Shown in pieces: positions 52,447 through 62,020 of a stretch of DNA of 64,000 nt. The translations under genes were made by a program, and so were the position numbers. The number at the start of each line of letters is the position of its first letter. The stretch's first letter is position 1. The DNA comes from Bacteroidales bacterium (GTDB lineage Bacteria; Bacteroidota; Bacteroidia; Bacteroidales; ML635J-15). The notes under the pieces are model-generated. The model saw nothing but the letters and a program-made list of their open reading frames with translations, ran no database searches and was not told the origin of the DNA. The stretch spans positions 54,109 through 118,108 of the forward strand of contig JAGCDJ010000049.1 in the NCBI GenBank assembly GCA_017651185.1. Reading direction: 5' to 3'.

Positions 52447-54329
52447 CACCAAACATAAACATACTGCGAAGAATTACACCTAGATGGGTTGTTTTCCTGA
52501 TTGACATAATAATCTGCTTCGCGTCAATTATGCTTGCATACTACCTAAGATTCAACTTTCATATTCCAGAAAACGAAACCAATTCGTTACCACTAGGAAT
52601 TGTGATTGTAATAGTAGCAAGGGCAATATCTTTCTTAATCGGAAAGACATATTCCGGAATGGTAAGGTTCACCGGCACTCACGACATAGTAAGGATACTC
52701 ATAGTTATTGCCTGCAGTTCCGCCGTTCTTGTACTGGCAGACGTCATCCTGCTTCCAATATGCGGCAGGTATCTAATCCCACTGTCAATAATCATAATCG
52801 ACACCTTTATTTCCGCATCGACACTGATATTTTCGAGGTTGCTGGTAAAAATCCTATATCTCGACTACAACGGACAGCAAAAGAGCACTTCCAACGTACT
52901 TATATATGGCATGGGAAACCTTGCACAAACAACCAAGAGGGCAATCGAACGCGACAGGCGCTCGCAACACAGGGTCGTAGGATTCGTTGAGCATCACAAG
53001 AGAGTTGCAGGAAACAAGATTGACGGATTAAAGATATACCACATAAAGGACTTGGAAGCAATAATAGAGGAACGCAACGTTTCGCTACTCATAATCTCCG
53101 AACGCAGTCTATCGGTAGCACGCAAGAACTTTGTGCTCGAAATCTGCCTGGCGCACAACGTGGAAGTACGAACAATCCCCGAAGTTTCAACTTGGGTAAA
53201 CGGCGAACTGTCGGTAAACCAGATAAGGAAGTTCAAGATTGAGGACTTGCTCGAAAGACCTGAAATCCACATAGACATCGACGACATGAACCGCAACCTG
53301 AGCGACAAGGTGATAATGGTCACTGGCGCCGCCGGTTCAATAGGCAGCGAAATCGTACGGCAGTTGACACGGTTCAACCCGAAACTGATAATACTTTTCG
53401 ACTGCGCAGAATCGCCATTGTACGACATTGAACTTGAAATACGCGAAAACTACGACTTTGGCAGAATCGAAGTCGTAATCGGTGACGTGAGGGATAAAAA
53501 ACTCGTAGAACAGGTTTTCGACAAGTTCAAACCCGAAATAGTGTACCACGCCGCTGCCTACAAGCATGTCCCGATGATGGAAAACCATCCGCCCGAGGCA
53601 ATAATAACCAATGTTATGGGCACCAAAATTCTTGCCGACACCGCCGTAAAGAACAATGTTAGCAAGTTTGTGATGATAAGCACCGACAAGGCAGTAAATC
53701 CTACCAACGTAATGGGCGCAAGCAAGCGAATTGCCGAAATATATACGCAATCGCTCAACAATGTTGAGAATGTCAGGACACAGTTCATAACTACACGCTT
53801 CGGCAATGTGTTAGGTTCAAACGGGTCAGTGATACCGCGCTTCCGCAAGCAAATAGAAGCAGGAGGTCCAATTACGGTCACCGACCCCGAAATCACACGC
53901 TTCTTCATGACAATACCCGAGGCCTGCCAACTTGTACTTATTGCAGGAAACATGGGCAAGGGCGGTGAAATTTTCATTTTCGACATGGGACAGCCAGTAA
54001 AAATTGCAAAGTTGGCAGAAAAGATGATCATGCTGTCGGGATTCAAGGTCGGAAGCGACATAGAAATAAAATACACAGGACTTCGCCCTGGCGAAAAGTT
54101 GTACGAGGAACTGCTTGCTACCAAGGAAAATACAATTCCAACTGAGAACAAGCAGATTATGGTTGCCAAAGTCCGCGTGTACGACCATTCCGAAATTGCA
54201 AAGCCAATAGAGCACCTCATCGAAATTGCTCCTGACAGGAACGATATGGAAATCGTGTCCGAGATGAAAAAGATTGTTCCCGAATTTGTCAGTAACAACT
54301 CCGTGTTTGAGGAATTGGACAAAAAATAA
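52443..54329 (+). CDS. PglF/WbpM/CapD-type UDP-sugar 4,6-dehydratase, membrane-bound
   Basis: A 628-residue protein. Four N-terminal membrane segments (residues about 1-150) lead to a CoA-binding-like Rossmann part, and the C-terminal half is an SDR with TGAAGSIGSEIVRQ. Its catalytic set is of the Ser/Thr-Asp, Met, Lys form (STDKAVNPTNVMGASKR, Met taking the place of the usual Tyr), as in PglF and WbpM. It should convert UDP-GlcNAc to a 4-keto-6-deoxy sugar for surface glycans. Fits with the upstream methyltransferase. No transport or glycosyltransferase gene is alongside. Confidence 0.92.
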   Translation: MTPNINILRRITPRWVVFLIDIIICFASIMLAYYLRFNFHIPENETNSLPLGIVIVIVARAISFLIGKTYSGMVRFTGTHDIVRILIVIACSSAVLVLADVILLPICGRYLIPLSIIIIDTFISASTLIFSRLLVKILYLDYNGQQKSTSNVLIYGMGNLAQTTKRAIERDRRSQHRVVGFVEHHKRVAGNKIDGLKIYHIKDLEAIIEERNVSLLIISERSLSVARKNFVLEICLAHNVEVRTIPEVSTWVNGELSVNQIRKFKIEDLLERPEIHIDIDDMNRNLSDKVIMVTGAAGSIGSEIVRQLTRFNPKLIILFDCAESPLYDIELEIRENYDFGRIEVVIGDVRDKKLVEQVFDKFKPEIVYHAAAYKHVPMMENHPPEAIITNVMGTKILADTAVKNNVSKFVMISTDKAVNPTNVMGASKRIAEIYTQSLNNVENVRTQFITTRFGNVLGSNGSVIPRFRKQIEAGGPITVTDPEITRFFMTIPEACQLVLIAGNMGKGGEIFIFDMGQPVKIAKLAEKMIMLSGFKVGSDIEIKYTGLRPGEKLYEELLATKENTIPTENKQIMVAKVRVYDHSEIAKPIEHLIEIAPDRNDMEIVSEMKKIVPEFVSNNSVFEELDKK

Positions 54330-54341
54330 CAAAAAAGTCAC

Positions 54342-55334
54342 ATGTTAGGCATGATGCTCGCTTCTCTTATCGCCATAAGCATTGTTTTTACCGCAGTGCC
54401 AAACATTTTATGGTTCGTCCTTTGGCTTATTGCAAAATGCTTCCACTACTCAATGCCATACGCGCCGTTCGGGTGGACTGCCTTCGGACTTGTGGCGTTC
54501 GCATGGATAGTACTCGCCTACGGATATTTCTTTGGTCGCTTCAAACTCGACATCAATAAGTGGGACTACTCGCACAAGGACATTCCTGCCGAATTTGACG
54601 GCTACAAAATAGTACATATCAGCGACTTGCATCTTTCTACATTCGACGATAGTCCCAAACAACTAAAACGGTTTGTCGATTCCATAAATGCACAAAACCC
54701 CGACCTTGTTTGCTTCACTGGCGATTTGGTTAGTCTCGGTGTCGAAGAAGCAGAACCGTACATCGAAACACTGAAAAGCATCAAGGCAAAGGATGGAGTT
54801 GCAAGCATACTGGGCAACCACGACTTTATAATATATAGGCATCGCAGAGATACGACTTTCAGCAGGGAAAATGCAGTAGAGCGCCTCGACAGTTTGCAAC
54901 GCAACGCACTTGGGTGGCATTTGCTGCGAAACGACAACTTCACAATAGAGCGCAACGGACAAAAGATAACCATCATCGGCGTTGACAACAAAAACTGCTC
55001 GAACCAAGGTTTCCGCACCATCGACATGGGCGACCTGCCAAAAGCAATGCAAGGCACCAATGGATTCCGAATCCTGCTCACCCACGACCCGAGCCACAGG
55101 CGCGGAGAAGTTCTTGGAGAAACCGACATTCCGCTCACCCTTTGCGGACACACGCACGCCGCCCAAATAAAACTTTTCGGGTGGACACCAGCCTCGTGGA
55201 CATTCAATGACACCGATGGGCGCTACGATGAAAACGGACAGACAATGTACATAAATGTTGGTCTCGGATGCACCCTGCCAGCAAGAATCGGAGCAAATGC
55301 AGAAATTACTGTTATTACACTTAAAAGAGTCTAA
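54342..55334 (+). CDS. Calcineurin-like metallophosphoesterase with membrane anchor
   Basis: A 330-residue protein with two N-terminal hydrophobic segments and a YkuE/YaeI-like phosphoesterase domain. All metal motifs are present: HISDLHL, GDLV, GNHD, LTHDP, and CGHTHAAQ. Relatives hydrolyse lipid phosphates or pyrophosphates (for example UDP-diacylglucosamine) at the membrane. The actual substrate is not predictable here. It follows the dehydratase by 12 bases. Confidence 0.9.
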   Translation: MLGMMLASLIAISIVFTAVPNILWFVLWLIAKCFHYSMPYAPFGWTAFGLVAFAWIVLAYGYFFGRFKLDINKWDYSHKDIPAEFDGYKIVHISDLHLSTFDDSPKQLKRFVDSINAQNPDLVCFTGDLVSLGVEEAEPYIETLKSIKAKDGVASILGNHDFIIYRHRRDTTFSRENAVERLDSLQRNALGWHLLRNDNFTIERNGQKITIIGVDNKNCSNQGFRTIDMGDLPKAMQGTNGFRILLTHDPSHRRGEVLGETDIPLTLCGHTHAAQIKLFGWTPASWTFNDTDGRYDENGQTMYINVGLGCTLPARIGANAEITVITLKRV

Positions 55335-55373
55335 ATTCCCATTTTTTGTAAAAATTTTGATGCAAAACACTAA

Positions 55374-56078
55374 ATGAAACTATACAAACATATTCTTGAA
55401 CTTGCCATCGTAGTAGTCATTGCATTTGCAAGTTGCAATCGGAATGCAGAAACTGTGGACGCTACCGAACAACTGCAAACTGGCGACCTTGTCTTTGTCG
55501 GGTTACCGCTCGACTTTGATGCTGCCGACACCACCGAAATGAGTTCGGCAATTGCCGCCGCCACTGGCGACAGCACCGGCATAAACTATATTCATGTCGC
55601 AATAGCCGAAGTAGAAAACGACAAGGTGTGGATTATCGATGCCACGCTGAAACATGGAGTTGACCGCTACCCTCTCGACACTTTCCTGTGCGACTTCACT
55701 CTTAGCGACGGATCACTGCCACAACTTGATGTGATGCGTCTTTCGGACAATAGCACCGCCAGCAAATATGTTGAAAATGCCAAGCAGTTTGTAGGTCGTA
55801 AATACGACCTGTATTTCCTGCCCGACAATGACGAGCAATATTGCAGCGAACTTGTGCGCAACTCGTACATAAACGGCGAAGAACATATTTTCAGCGAAGC
55901 ACCTATGAACTTCAAGGCCGAAGATGGCACTTTCCCACCCTACTGGGTATGGCTGTTCGAAGAAATAGGACAACCTATCCCGCAAGGGCTTCCCGGCACC
56001 AACCCCAACGCCATGTCGAAGGAAAAGTGCCTCGAAAAAGTAAGCGTAACACTAACCGACTATTCAAGCATAAAGTAA
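55374..56078 (+). CDS. YiiX-like permuted NlpC/P60 cysteine hydrolase, lipoprotein
   Basis: A 234-residue protein with a signal peptide and lipobox-like AFASC (Cys at about 20), so probably a lipoprotein. The domain order is that of permuted NlpC/P60 proteins (YiiX/YebB): LQTGDLVFVG, IHVAIAEV (catalytic His) and YCSELVRNSY (catalytic Cys). Such proteins cleave acyl or amide bonds in cell-wall or lipid substrates. Ends with TAATG shared with the next gene. Confidence 0.85.
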   Translation: MKLYKHILELAIVVVIAFASCNRNAETVDATEQLQTGDLVFVGLPLDFDAADTTEMSSAIAAATGDSTGINYIHVAIAEVENDKVWIIDATLKHGVDRYPLDTFLCDFTLSDGSLPQLDVMRLSDNSTASKYVENAKQFVGRKYDLYFLPDNDEQYCSELVRNSYINGEEHIFSEAPMNFKAEDGTFPPYWVWLFEEIGQPIPQGLPGTNPNAMSKEKCLEKVSVTLTDYSSIK

Positions 56079-56437
56079 TGGACATTGAGATATTCCGCGA
56101 ACATTGCCTTTCGTACCCACAGGCAACCGAAGATTTTCCGTTCGATGAAACCGTGCTGGTATTCCGCGTAAAGAATCACATTTTTGCTTGCATAGCCCTC
56201 GACAATCCCGAACTAGCAGTCGTAAAGTGTGAACCCGAATATGCCATCGAACTGCGCGACAAATATATGGCAATCGAACCAGCATGGCATTGGAACAAAA
56301 AATACTGGAACCAGATATGGTTCAACCGCGATGTCGATGACGAAATGATTCGCAAGCTCGTTGCTCACTCGTATGCCGAAGTTGTAAAGAAACTGCCAAA
56401 GAAAGACCGCATTGACCTTGAAACAAACAACATGTAA
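56078..56437 (+). CDS. MmcQ/YjbR-family protein
   Basis: A 119-residue protein with the MmcQ/YjbR pattern: EDFPFDETVLVFRVKNHIFA, KCEPEYAIELRDKY, HWNKKYWNQI. This fold resembles double wing DNA-binding proteins, but function is unknown. The real start is the ATG at 56078, overlapping the previous stop by one base; the longer frame is a shadow. Confidence 0.9.
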   Translation: MDIEIFREHCLSYPQATEDFPFDETVLVFRVKNHIFACIALDNPELAVVKCEPEYAIELRDKYMAIEPAWHWNKKYWNQIWFNRDVDDEMIRKLVAHSYAEVVKKLPKKDRIDLETNNM

Positions 56438-56439
56438 TT

Positions 56440-56745
56440 ATGAAAAAGGTAAGAATAACTGTTATCCGCAAATGCTCCTACCCCGACCTTTCGGCAAAAT
56501 ACGAAAATCCGATTGAACACACCTGCGATGTCAACGAAGGCGATGTTTGGATTTCCATAGATGGGCAAAAGCCCGAAGGTCTTTGCGAAAGCGCTTGGGA
56601 TTCGATGAAATGGTTTGTCGGCGAACTTGCCGCAGGTCGTGGCAATTTCTACGATGGCTGGATGAAAAATCCAAACTCGGCAATGATTTCCTGCAACGAC
56701 GGATTCCGCCCCGTCAGTTTTCTGCTCGAAACCATAGATGCATAA
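56440..56745 (+). CDS. TIGR04076-family small protein
   Basis: A 101-residue protein fitting TIGR04076: VRITVIRKCSYPDLSAKY at the start, VNEGDVWISIDGQKPEG in the middle, CNDGFRPVSFLLETID at the end, with two conserved cysteines. The function of the family is not known. It is the last gene of the plus-strand run and meets the M1 peptidase gene tail to tail (2-base gap). Confidence 0.85.
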   Translation: MKKVRITVIRKCSYPDLSAKYENPIEHTCDVNEGDVWISIDGQKPEGLCESAWDSMKWFVGELAAGRGNFYDGWMKNPNSAMISCNDGFRPVSFLLETIDA

Positions 56746-56747
56746 TG

Positions 56748-59057
56748 CTATCTGACCTCTATCTTCCTGCTTGACATTCCGTTCTTGTCGCGTACAACGA
56801 CAACGTATGTACCTGCCGGCAGATGCTTAAGGTCAAGTTCTATCTCGGCAGATTTAACCTTCTTGTGCATCAGCACCTTGCCATTCATATCCGTAACAGA
56901 CAACTCTCCATTGATATTCTGTCCGAACGACACGCGCAAAATTCCCGATGTAGGATTTGGAAATACTGAAAAATAAGACTTATCAAGCATTTCAATACCA
57001 TTATAGCCGTTGCGAAATGCAAGCGCATATTCGCCATCGGCAAAATTATCGATTGTAAAGCGCTGCATTGCCGAACTGTATTGCGCTGGAACTATGTGCC
57101 AGTCGTCAGTCCTGTCGCGACGATATACCAACGAAACGGAATCGCGCAGAGAACTTTGTATATATGGTTTTTCCCATCCGCTAGCATCAATGCAACTATA
57201 TGTAATCTTTAATTGCGCAGAAAAAACATCGGGGCGTAAGCTTTCAACAAGCCAGTACCTGCCAGGAACAATCGTTAGACCTTCTACCGGTTCTGCAAAA
57301 TCGTCTGGCGCAACATAATTGCATGTAACCCGAACCATAGCATCACCTTCAATCTCGGAAACTGACATCGTGCAGTCTGTCTTTAAGAAAGTATAATTGC
57401 CACTGGTATTGAATGTTAGTGCTTGGTCAATAGTAGCATCTGATGTATGCTCGTTATAGTCGCACATCACGAGTGCAGGTTCAAACGGAATGGTAAAAGT
57501 TTGATTTCCAGTTTCCCCCGAGAATCCAAGAACTTTTGTTTCTGTAGTAAAGTCCGACTTCATAAAGGTAATTTCTATCCTATTGGCATCGGTAAAGTTC
57601 TCGCGTTCAAGCATTTTCTGACGGACATAAACTGTAACATCGTAATCGCCACCATTGGGAGTAACTATTGTTGAATCAATAGAATAATGTGGAAATCCCT
57701 TTGTGAAAACCCACGAATCGAAAAATGGAGTCATATCAATTCCTGTGTGCTGAGTTATAAAATCGCGGAATTGGTACGATGTCGCATTCTTATACGAAAA
57801 TTCGTTGAGATAAGCCCTAATTGTCTCGAAGAAAACCTCATCGCCCAAATAGTTGCGCAAGGTGTGAACAACAGATGCTCCCTTGTCGTAAACCGTTGAT
57901 GAATATGTATTTTCAACCGGGAATGGCGTTAAAGGATAATATCCGTCGTCGCGATAAGTTTTTGTGAGCACCTTGTAGTGGGCGTTGTGGCGATAAGTTC
58001 TGCCGTCTTCTGCGCCGCAGACAAACTCTTTCCAGATAGTTTCGCAGTAGGTTGCCCACCCCTCGTTGAGCCACATGTCCTCGGCAGTGGCACATGTTAC
58101 CAAGTCGCCAAACCAATGATGCGAAAGTTCGTGGTAATAAAGCGTTTCGTAAACACCAGGACCAGACGACACAAATGTTCTGCCTATTGAAATGTTACCA
58201 ACATGCTCCATTGCTCCAGCAGAAAAGTTAACAAGTACGTAACCAATTCGTTGCCATGGATATTCACCGAACAAATTTTCATAAACTCGCAATGTGGTAT
58301 CGAGGCGGTAGAACGACTCCGATATTTTTGCGCTGTCGGTGGGATAACCATAGATGTCAACTGGAATATCACGCGAAATGCCATGATATACATGATGATG
58401 GTGATAATATGGTCCTACTGCCACCGATTGCAGATATGTAGGAACTTCCTGTGTTAGATTCCAGCGATAAGTGGTTTTGCCCGATTCTTCATCTGTTTGC
58501 ACATCAACAAGTTCTCCGCTCGAGATGGCGGTATTTTCCGATTGAGTAGTGATGATTGTCGTGTATTTTGCCTTGTCGGTAAAATTGTCGTTGCATGGGA
58601 ACCATACACGGCCGTAGTTGTGTGGCACATCCTGAAAACCGCACCCCATATTGAAGGCATAATTGCCAGAAAAATAGAAACCTCCCCATCCCGACGGGTC
58701 TTTCTGCGGTACACCATGGTAATATACACTCAAATCGAATGGCTGGTCTGCTACTGGTGCGGTTTCAAAGTTCACGGTTATTATGGAATCGTTGTACGCG
58801 AACGATGAAATCCCGTAGTCGCTGCACACTATCGAATCGACAGTCAAATTAAGCAGATAGAGATATATCGTCGAAACATTTTCCTCGGTAGTGGACAGAT
58901 TCAGAACCGTATTTCCAGAAATTGTTTTGCCTGTAAAATCGCTGATTTCGAGGTCTATTGTGTAATGCTTTACATCTATTAGCCCTTCAAAATCGTGCTG
59001 AGCGAATACAAAAAACGGCAAAACTGCCAATAATGCCAACAAAACAAAATTTTTCAT
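56748..59057 (-). CDS. M1-family aminopeptidase secreted by the T9SS
   Basis: A 769-residue protein: signal peptide (LLALLAVLPFFVFAQ), M1 catalytic domain with the exopeptidase motif SAGAMEH (near 280-284) and zinc site His309-ELS-His313 with Glu332 (HELSHHWFGD, LNEGW), then a beta-rich region and a type A T9SS signal (about 695-769: FSVFPNPTSGILRVSF, SVTDMNGKVL, LPAGTYVVVV). It should be exported by the T9SS and cut N-terminal residues from peptides outside the cell. It lies 9 bases after the S46 peptidase gene, forming a peptide-use operon. Confidence 0.95.
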   Translation of the reverse strand: MKNFVLLALLAVLPFFVFAQHDFEGLIDVKHYTIDLEISDFTGKTISGNTVLNLSTTEENVSTIYLYLLNLTVDSIVCSDYGISSFAYNDSIITVNFETAPVADQPFDLSVYYHGVPQKDPSGWGGFYFSGNYAFNMGCGFQDVPHNYGRVWFPCNDNFTDKAKYTTIITTQSENTAISSGELVDVQTDEESGKTTYRWNLTQEVPTYLQSVAVGPYYHHHHVYHGISRDIPVDIYGYPTDSAKISESFYRLDTTLRVYENLFGEYPWQRIGYVLVNFSAGAMEHVGNISIGRTFVSSGPGVYETLYYHELSHHWFGDLVTCATAEDMWLNEGWATYCETIWKEFVCGAEDGRTYRHNAHYKVLTKTYRDDGYYPLTPFPVENTYSSTVYDKGASVVHTLRNYLGDEVFFETIRAYLNEFSYKNATSYQFRDFITQHTGIDMTPFFDSWVFTKGFPHYSIDSTIVTPNGGDYDVTVYVRQKMLERENFTDANRIEITFMKSDFTTETKVLGFSGETGNQTFTIPFEPALVMCDYNEHTSDATIDQALTFNTSGNYTFLKTDCTMSVSEIEGDAMVRVTCNYVAPDDFAEPVEGLTIVPGRYWLVESLRPDVFSAQLKITYSCIDASGWEKPYIQSSLRDSVSLVYRRDRTDDWHIVPAQYSSAMQRFTIDNFADGEYALAFRNGYNGIEMLDKSYFSVFPNPTSGILRVSFGQNINGELSVTDMNGKVLMHKKVKSAEIELDLKHLPAGTYVVVVRDKNGMSSRKIEVR

Positions 59058-59066
59058 GCTTCAAAA

Positions 59067-61214
59067 CTATTTTCTAATTTCCATTTCGTCAATCAGATGA
59101 CTTGCACCAGCGAACTTGTCAATAAGGAACAAGGCGTAACGGATGTCAAGAGATATGTTTCTGCACATTTCAGGGTCGTACATGATGTCGCTCATAGTGC
59201 CTTCCCAGTTACGGTCGAAGTTAACGCCAATGAGTTCGCCATTACCATTTATGACCGGACTTCCCGAATTTCCGCCGGTTGTATGGTTGGTTGCTGTGAA
59301 AGCCACGTGCATCTTGCCGTCCTTGTCGGCATAGCGTCCGTAGTCCTTCTTTTCGTACAATTCTTTCAGTCTTGCAGGAACCTTGTAGTCGTAAATATCT
59401 GGATTGTCCTTTTCGATTATACCGTCAAGGGTTGTAAAGTATTCGTAGTCGATTCCATCGGCTGGCTGATAAGGAGTAACCTGTCCGTAGGTAACGCGCA
59501 ATGTGAAGTTTGCATCGGGGAAGAAGCGCTTCTGCGGTTCGTATTCCATCTGCGCCTTCATGTAAATGCGGTCAAGTTTCTTTATGCGAACATCGCAATC
59601 GATAAGAGCCATGCGGATTTCATTCTTATACATGTCCATGACTTCCTTTGCGATGCTGTATATCGGGTCGGCGGTCAATGCCTTTGCAGACTTTGAAGAA
59701 AGCCCGTTTACAAAATTGTCAAACTTTTCCTGATTTGCAAACAACGACTTCGAGAAGCAGTATTCGGCAAATGCCATGTACTTGTCGGATGCCGACTTAG
59801 CATACTTGTCGATATTTGAATATGCTGAAGGCCAATATTTTTCAGGCATATTTTCCATATAAATGCGTGTCATTTCAGCAAAAAGGCGGATTTCTACCTG
59901 CTCGTCATAATCCTTGTAGTTGCCTTTCGACTTCGACAATGCCATTTCCTTCAAACTCTGCAAGTTTTCGGGAGAAGCATCCTTGCACGATTCAAGCATA
60001 CGCATCTGATTAGCAAACGACACTGCATAACTTCCTAATCCTGCTTCTGTTATGTAGATATATGCAAGATTCAACGGTTTCATTTCAGCATAAACTTTTT
60101 CATAGTCGCTGAGCAAATCCTTGTATTCTGGTTTGTCGTTTGCCCATTTCTGGAAACCTTCTTCAAAATTACGCTTAACACTAACAGCATCAAGACGTTT
60201 CAAACCCTTTATTTCGCCCTGCCATTTCTTCCAGCCATTGGCAATGCCGGCTGCCTTGTTGGAATACTGAATGCGAGTGAGTTTCGACTTTTCCATGCCT
60301 GCCTTTATGACTTCAAGTTTCTTGTCGCGAATGGCAATTCTGGTTGGGTCCGATTCGTACATTACCTGCTCGACAGCAACAGCAGGAAGATATTCCTGTG
60401 TAGTTCCTGGATAACCGAACACCATTGTAAAGTCGCCTTCCTGAACGCCTTTGAGCGAAATCGGGAAGAATTTCTTGGGGGTATAAGGTATATTGTCGTC
60501 GGAATACTTTGCCGGTTTGCCGTCCTTGCCGCAATACACGCGGAACAGCGAGAAGTCGCCAGTGTGACGAGGCCACATCCAGTTGTCGGTATCGCCACCG
60601 AACTTACCTATTGCTGATGGCGGAGCACCAACGAGGCGCACATCCTCAAAAATTTCGTTCTTGAAAAGAAAATATTGGTTTCCATTGTAGAACGATTCGA
60701 TACGAGCCTGATAGTGAGTTCCCTTTACCGACTCTTCCTTTATCTTGGCGATATTTGCCAGAATTTTTGTAGCACGGTCGCCATCAGACATATCCGAAGT
60801 TACACCATTAAGAACCTTGTCCGTAACATCTTCCATGCTAACGAGGAAAGTCACTGTAAGTCCAGGACTTGCAAGTTCTTCCTTGCGACTCATTGCCCAG
60901 AATCCATCGGTAAGGTAGTCGTGTTCTACCGAACTGTGACGTTGTATTGTTCCATAACCGCAATGGTGATTAGTAATCAGAAGTCCTTCGTTCGAAATCA
61001 TTTCGCCTGTACATCCACCACCAAATATCACGATTGCATCTTTCATCGATGCATGGTTGATGCTGTAGATATCTTCGGCAGTGAGTTTGAAACCCTTTTT
61101 CTGCATGTCGGCTATGTTGTATTTTTCAATCAGAAGGGGAAGCCACATTCCCTCATCGGCGAACAAGCTGCACGATAGCAGCGCAAAAATCAAGATGCTA
61201 AATATTTTCTTCAT
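59067..61214 (-). CDS. S46 dipeptidyl-peptidase, DPP11 (Asp/Glu-specific) type
   Basis: A 715-residue serine exopeptidase with signal peptide (IFALLSCSLFA). The triad is His84 (ITNHHCGY), Asp220 (HTGDFS) and Ser650 (GGNSGSPVI). Specificity is set by the residue 18 places after the serine: Arg in DPP11 (Arg673 in Porphyromonas gingivalis) and Gly in DPP7. Here it is Arg668 (VNFDRNWE), so it should release dipeptides with Asp or Glu in second place. It acts in the periplasm or at the surface. Leads a two-gene unit with the M1 peptidase. Confidence 0.92.
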   Translation of the reverse strand: MKKIFSILIFALLSCSLFADEGMWLPLLIEKYNIADMQKKGFKLTAEDIYSINHASMKDAIVIFGGGCTGEMISNEGLLITNHHCGYGTIQRHSSVEHDYLTDGFWAMSRKEELASPGLTVTFLVSMEDVTDKVLNGVTSDMSDGDRATKILANIAKIKEESVKGTHYQARIESFYNGNQYFLFKNEIFEDVRLVGAPPSAIGKFGGDTDNWMWPRHTGDFSLFRVYCGKDGKPAKYSDDNIPYTPKKFFPISLKGVQEGDFTMVFGYPGTTQEYLPAVAVEQVMYESDPTRIAIRDKKLEVIKAGMEKSKLTRIQYSNKAAGIANGWKKWQGEIKGLKRLDAVSVKRNFEEGFQKWANDKPEYKDLLSDYEKVYAEMKPLNLAYIYITEAGLGSYAVSFANQMRMLESCKDASPENLQSLKEMALSKSKGNYKDYDEQVEIRLFAEMTRIYMENMPEKYWPSAYSNIDKYAKSASDKYMAFAEYCFSKSLFANQEKFDNFVNGLSSKSAKALTADPIYSIAKEVMDMYKNEIRMALIDCDVRIKKLDRIYMKAQMEYEPQKRFFPDANFTLRVTYGQVTPYQPADGIDYEYFTTLDGIIEKDNPDIYDYKVPARLKELYEKKDYGRYADKDGKMHVAFTATNHTTGGNSGSPVINGNGELIGVNFDRNWEGTMSDIMYDPEMCRNISLDIRYALFLIDKFAGASHLIDEMEIRK

Positions 61215-61233
61215 TTGAATAATTTTTAGGTGA

Positions 61234-61241
61234 CAAAGATA
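61234..61241 (-). promoter_or_regulatory. -7 promoter motif of the peptidase unit
   Basis: TATCTTTG on the minus strand, 19 bases before the ATG at 61214. Confidence 0.5.
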
Positions 61242-61249
61242 AGGAATAT

Positions 61250-61313
61250 TTACGATTTACGAAGTACGATTTACGATTTCTACTGACAAGATGCAAATGG
61301 ATTTACGATTTCT
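61250..61313. repeat. TACGATTT short direct repeats and nearby inverted repeat
   Basis: TACGATTT occurs at 61251, 61265, 61272 and 61304. Further on (61376-61396) ATTCTGAA and TTCAGAAT form an 8-base stem around CTTGT. The whole maf-peptidase gap (61215-61441) holds no gene. Confidence 0.6.
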
Positions 61314-61441
61314 CAATGGATGACAATAATGCGTAATGCTTTGCAAAAGATTACAGCATCTGCTCCTTTTTTGTCATTCTGAACTTGTTTCAGAATCTGA
61401 AAAAAAGAGCGATAAAAAGAATCAATTTCAATCAAACTAAA

Positions 61442-62020
61442 TTAGAATTTCTTCAGTTCCCTATACAACCTTTGCACGGGCAATCCCACAACATTATAGA
61501 ACGACCCGCTGATGCTTTCGACAGCCACTTTGCCAATCCATTCCTGAATTCCGTAGGCACCAGCCTTGTCGTATGGCTTGAAATTCTCGATGTAGAAACG
61601 AATTTCCTCATCGTCAAGGTTCGAAAATGTAACTTCTGTCTTTACGCTGAAACTTACCATCTTTTCGACAGAACGGAGACATACGCCTGTAATTACGCTG
61701 TGTGTCTTGCCACTGAGCAACTTTAGCATCTGAAAGGCATCGGAATAGTCCTTTGGTTTACCCAAAATCTTGCCATCGACAACAACAGTGGTATCGGCGG
61801 TTATAAGCAAGTCGTTGCCTTGTAAATCCTTGTAAGAGTTGGATTTCTGGCAGGCAAGGAATTCCGAAACGTCCTCCACCCAAATGTCGGCAGGAACAAC
61901 TTCCTCTTCCTGAGATGGTTTTACCAACGAATATTGAACGCCGAGCTGAGTAAGCAATTCACGACGGCGATAACTTGCCGAAGCAAGCAGAATATTATAT
62001 TTTGAATCAAATGTTTCCAT
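61442..62020 (-). CDS. maf: Maf-family nucleotide pyrophosphatase
   Basis: A 192-residue protein of the Maf/YhdE family: LLASASYRRRELLTQLGV, ITADTTVVVDGKILGKPKD, LLSGKTHSVITGV, and GAYGIQEWIG. It hydrolyses non-canonical or excess nucleoside triphosphates (often dTTP/UTP) and may couple to cell division arrest. Its start lies 14 bases inside the end of the prenyltransferase gene. Confidence 0.95.
   Translation of the reverse strand: METFDSKYNILLASASYRRRELLTQLGVQYSLVKPSQEEEVVPADIWVEDVSEFLACQKSNSYKDLQGNDLLITADTTVVVDGKILGKPKDYSDAFQMLKLLSGKTHSVITGVCLRSVEKMVSFSVKTEVTFSNLDDEEIRFYIENFKPYDKAGAYGIQEWIGKVAVESISGSFYNVVGLPVQRLYRELKKF

Noticed and set aside
53558..54341. Long minus-strand frames opposite the nucleotide-sugar dehydratase gene
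   Set aside because: They are antisense to conserved SDR motifs and show no domain; treated as shadows.
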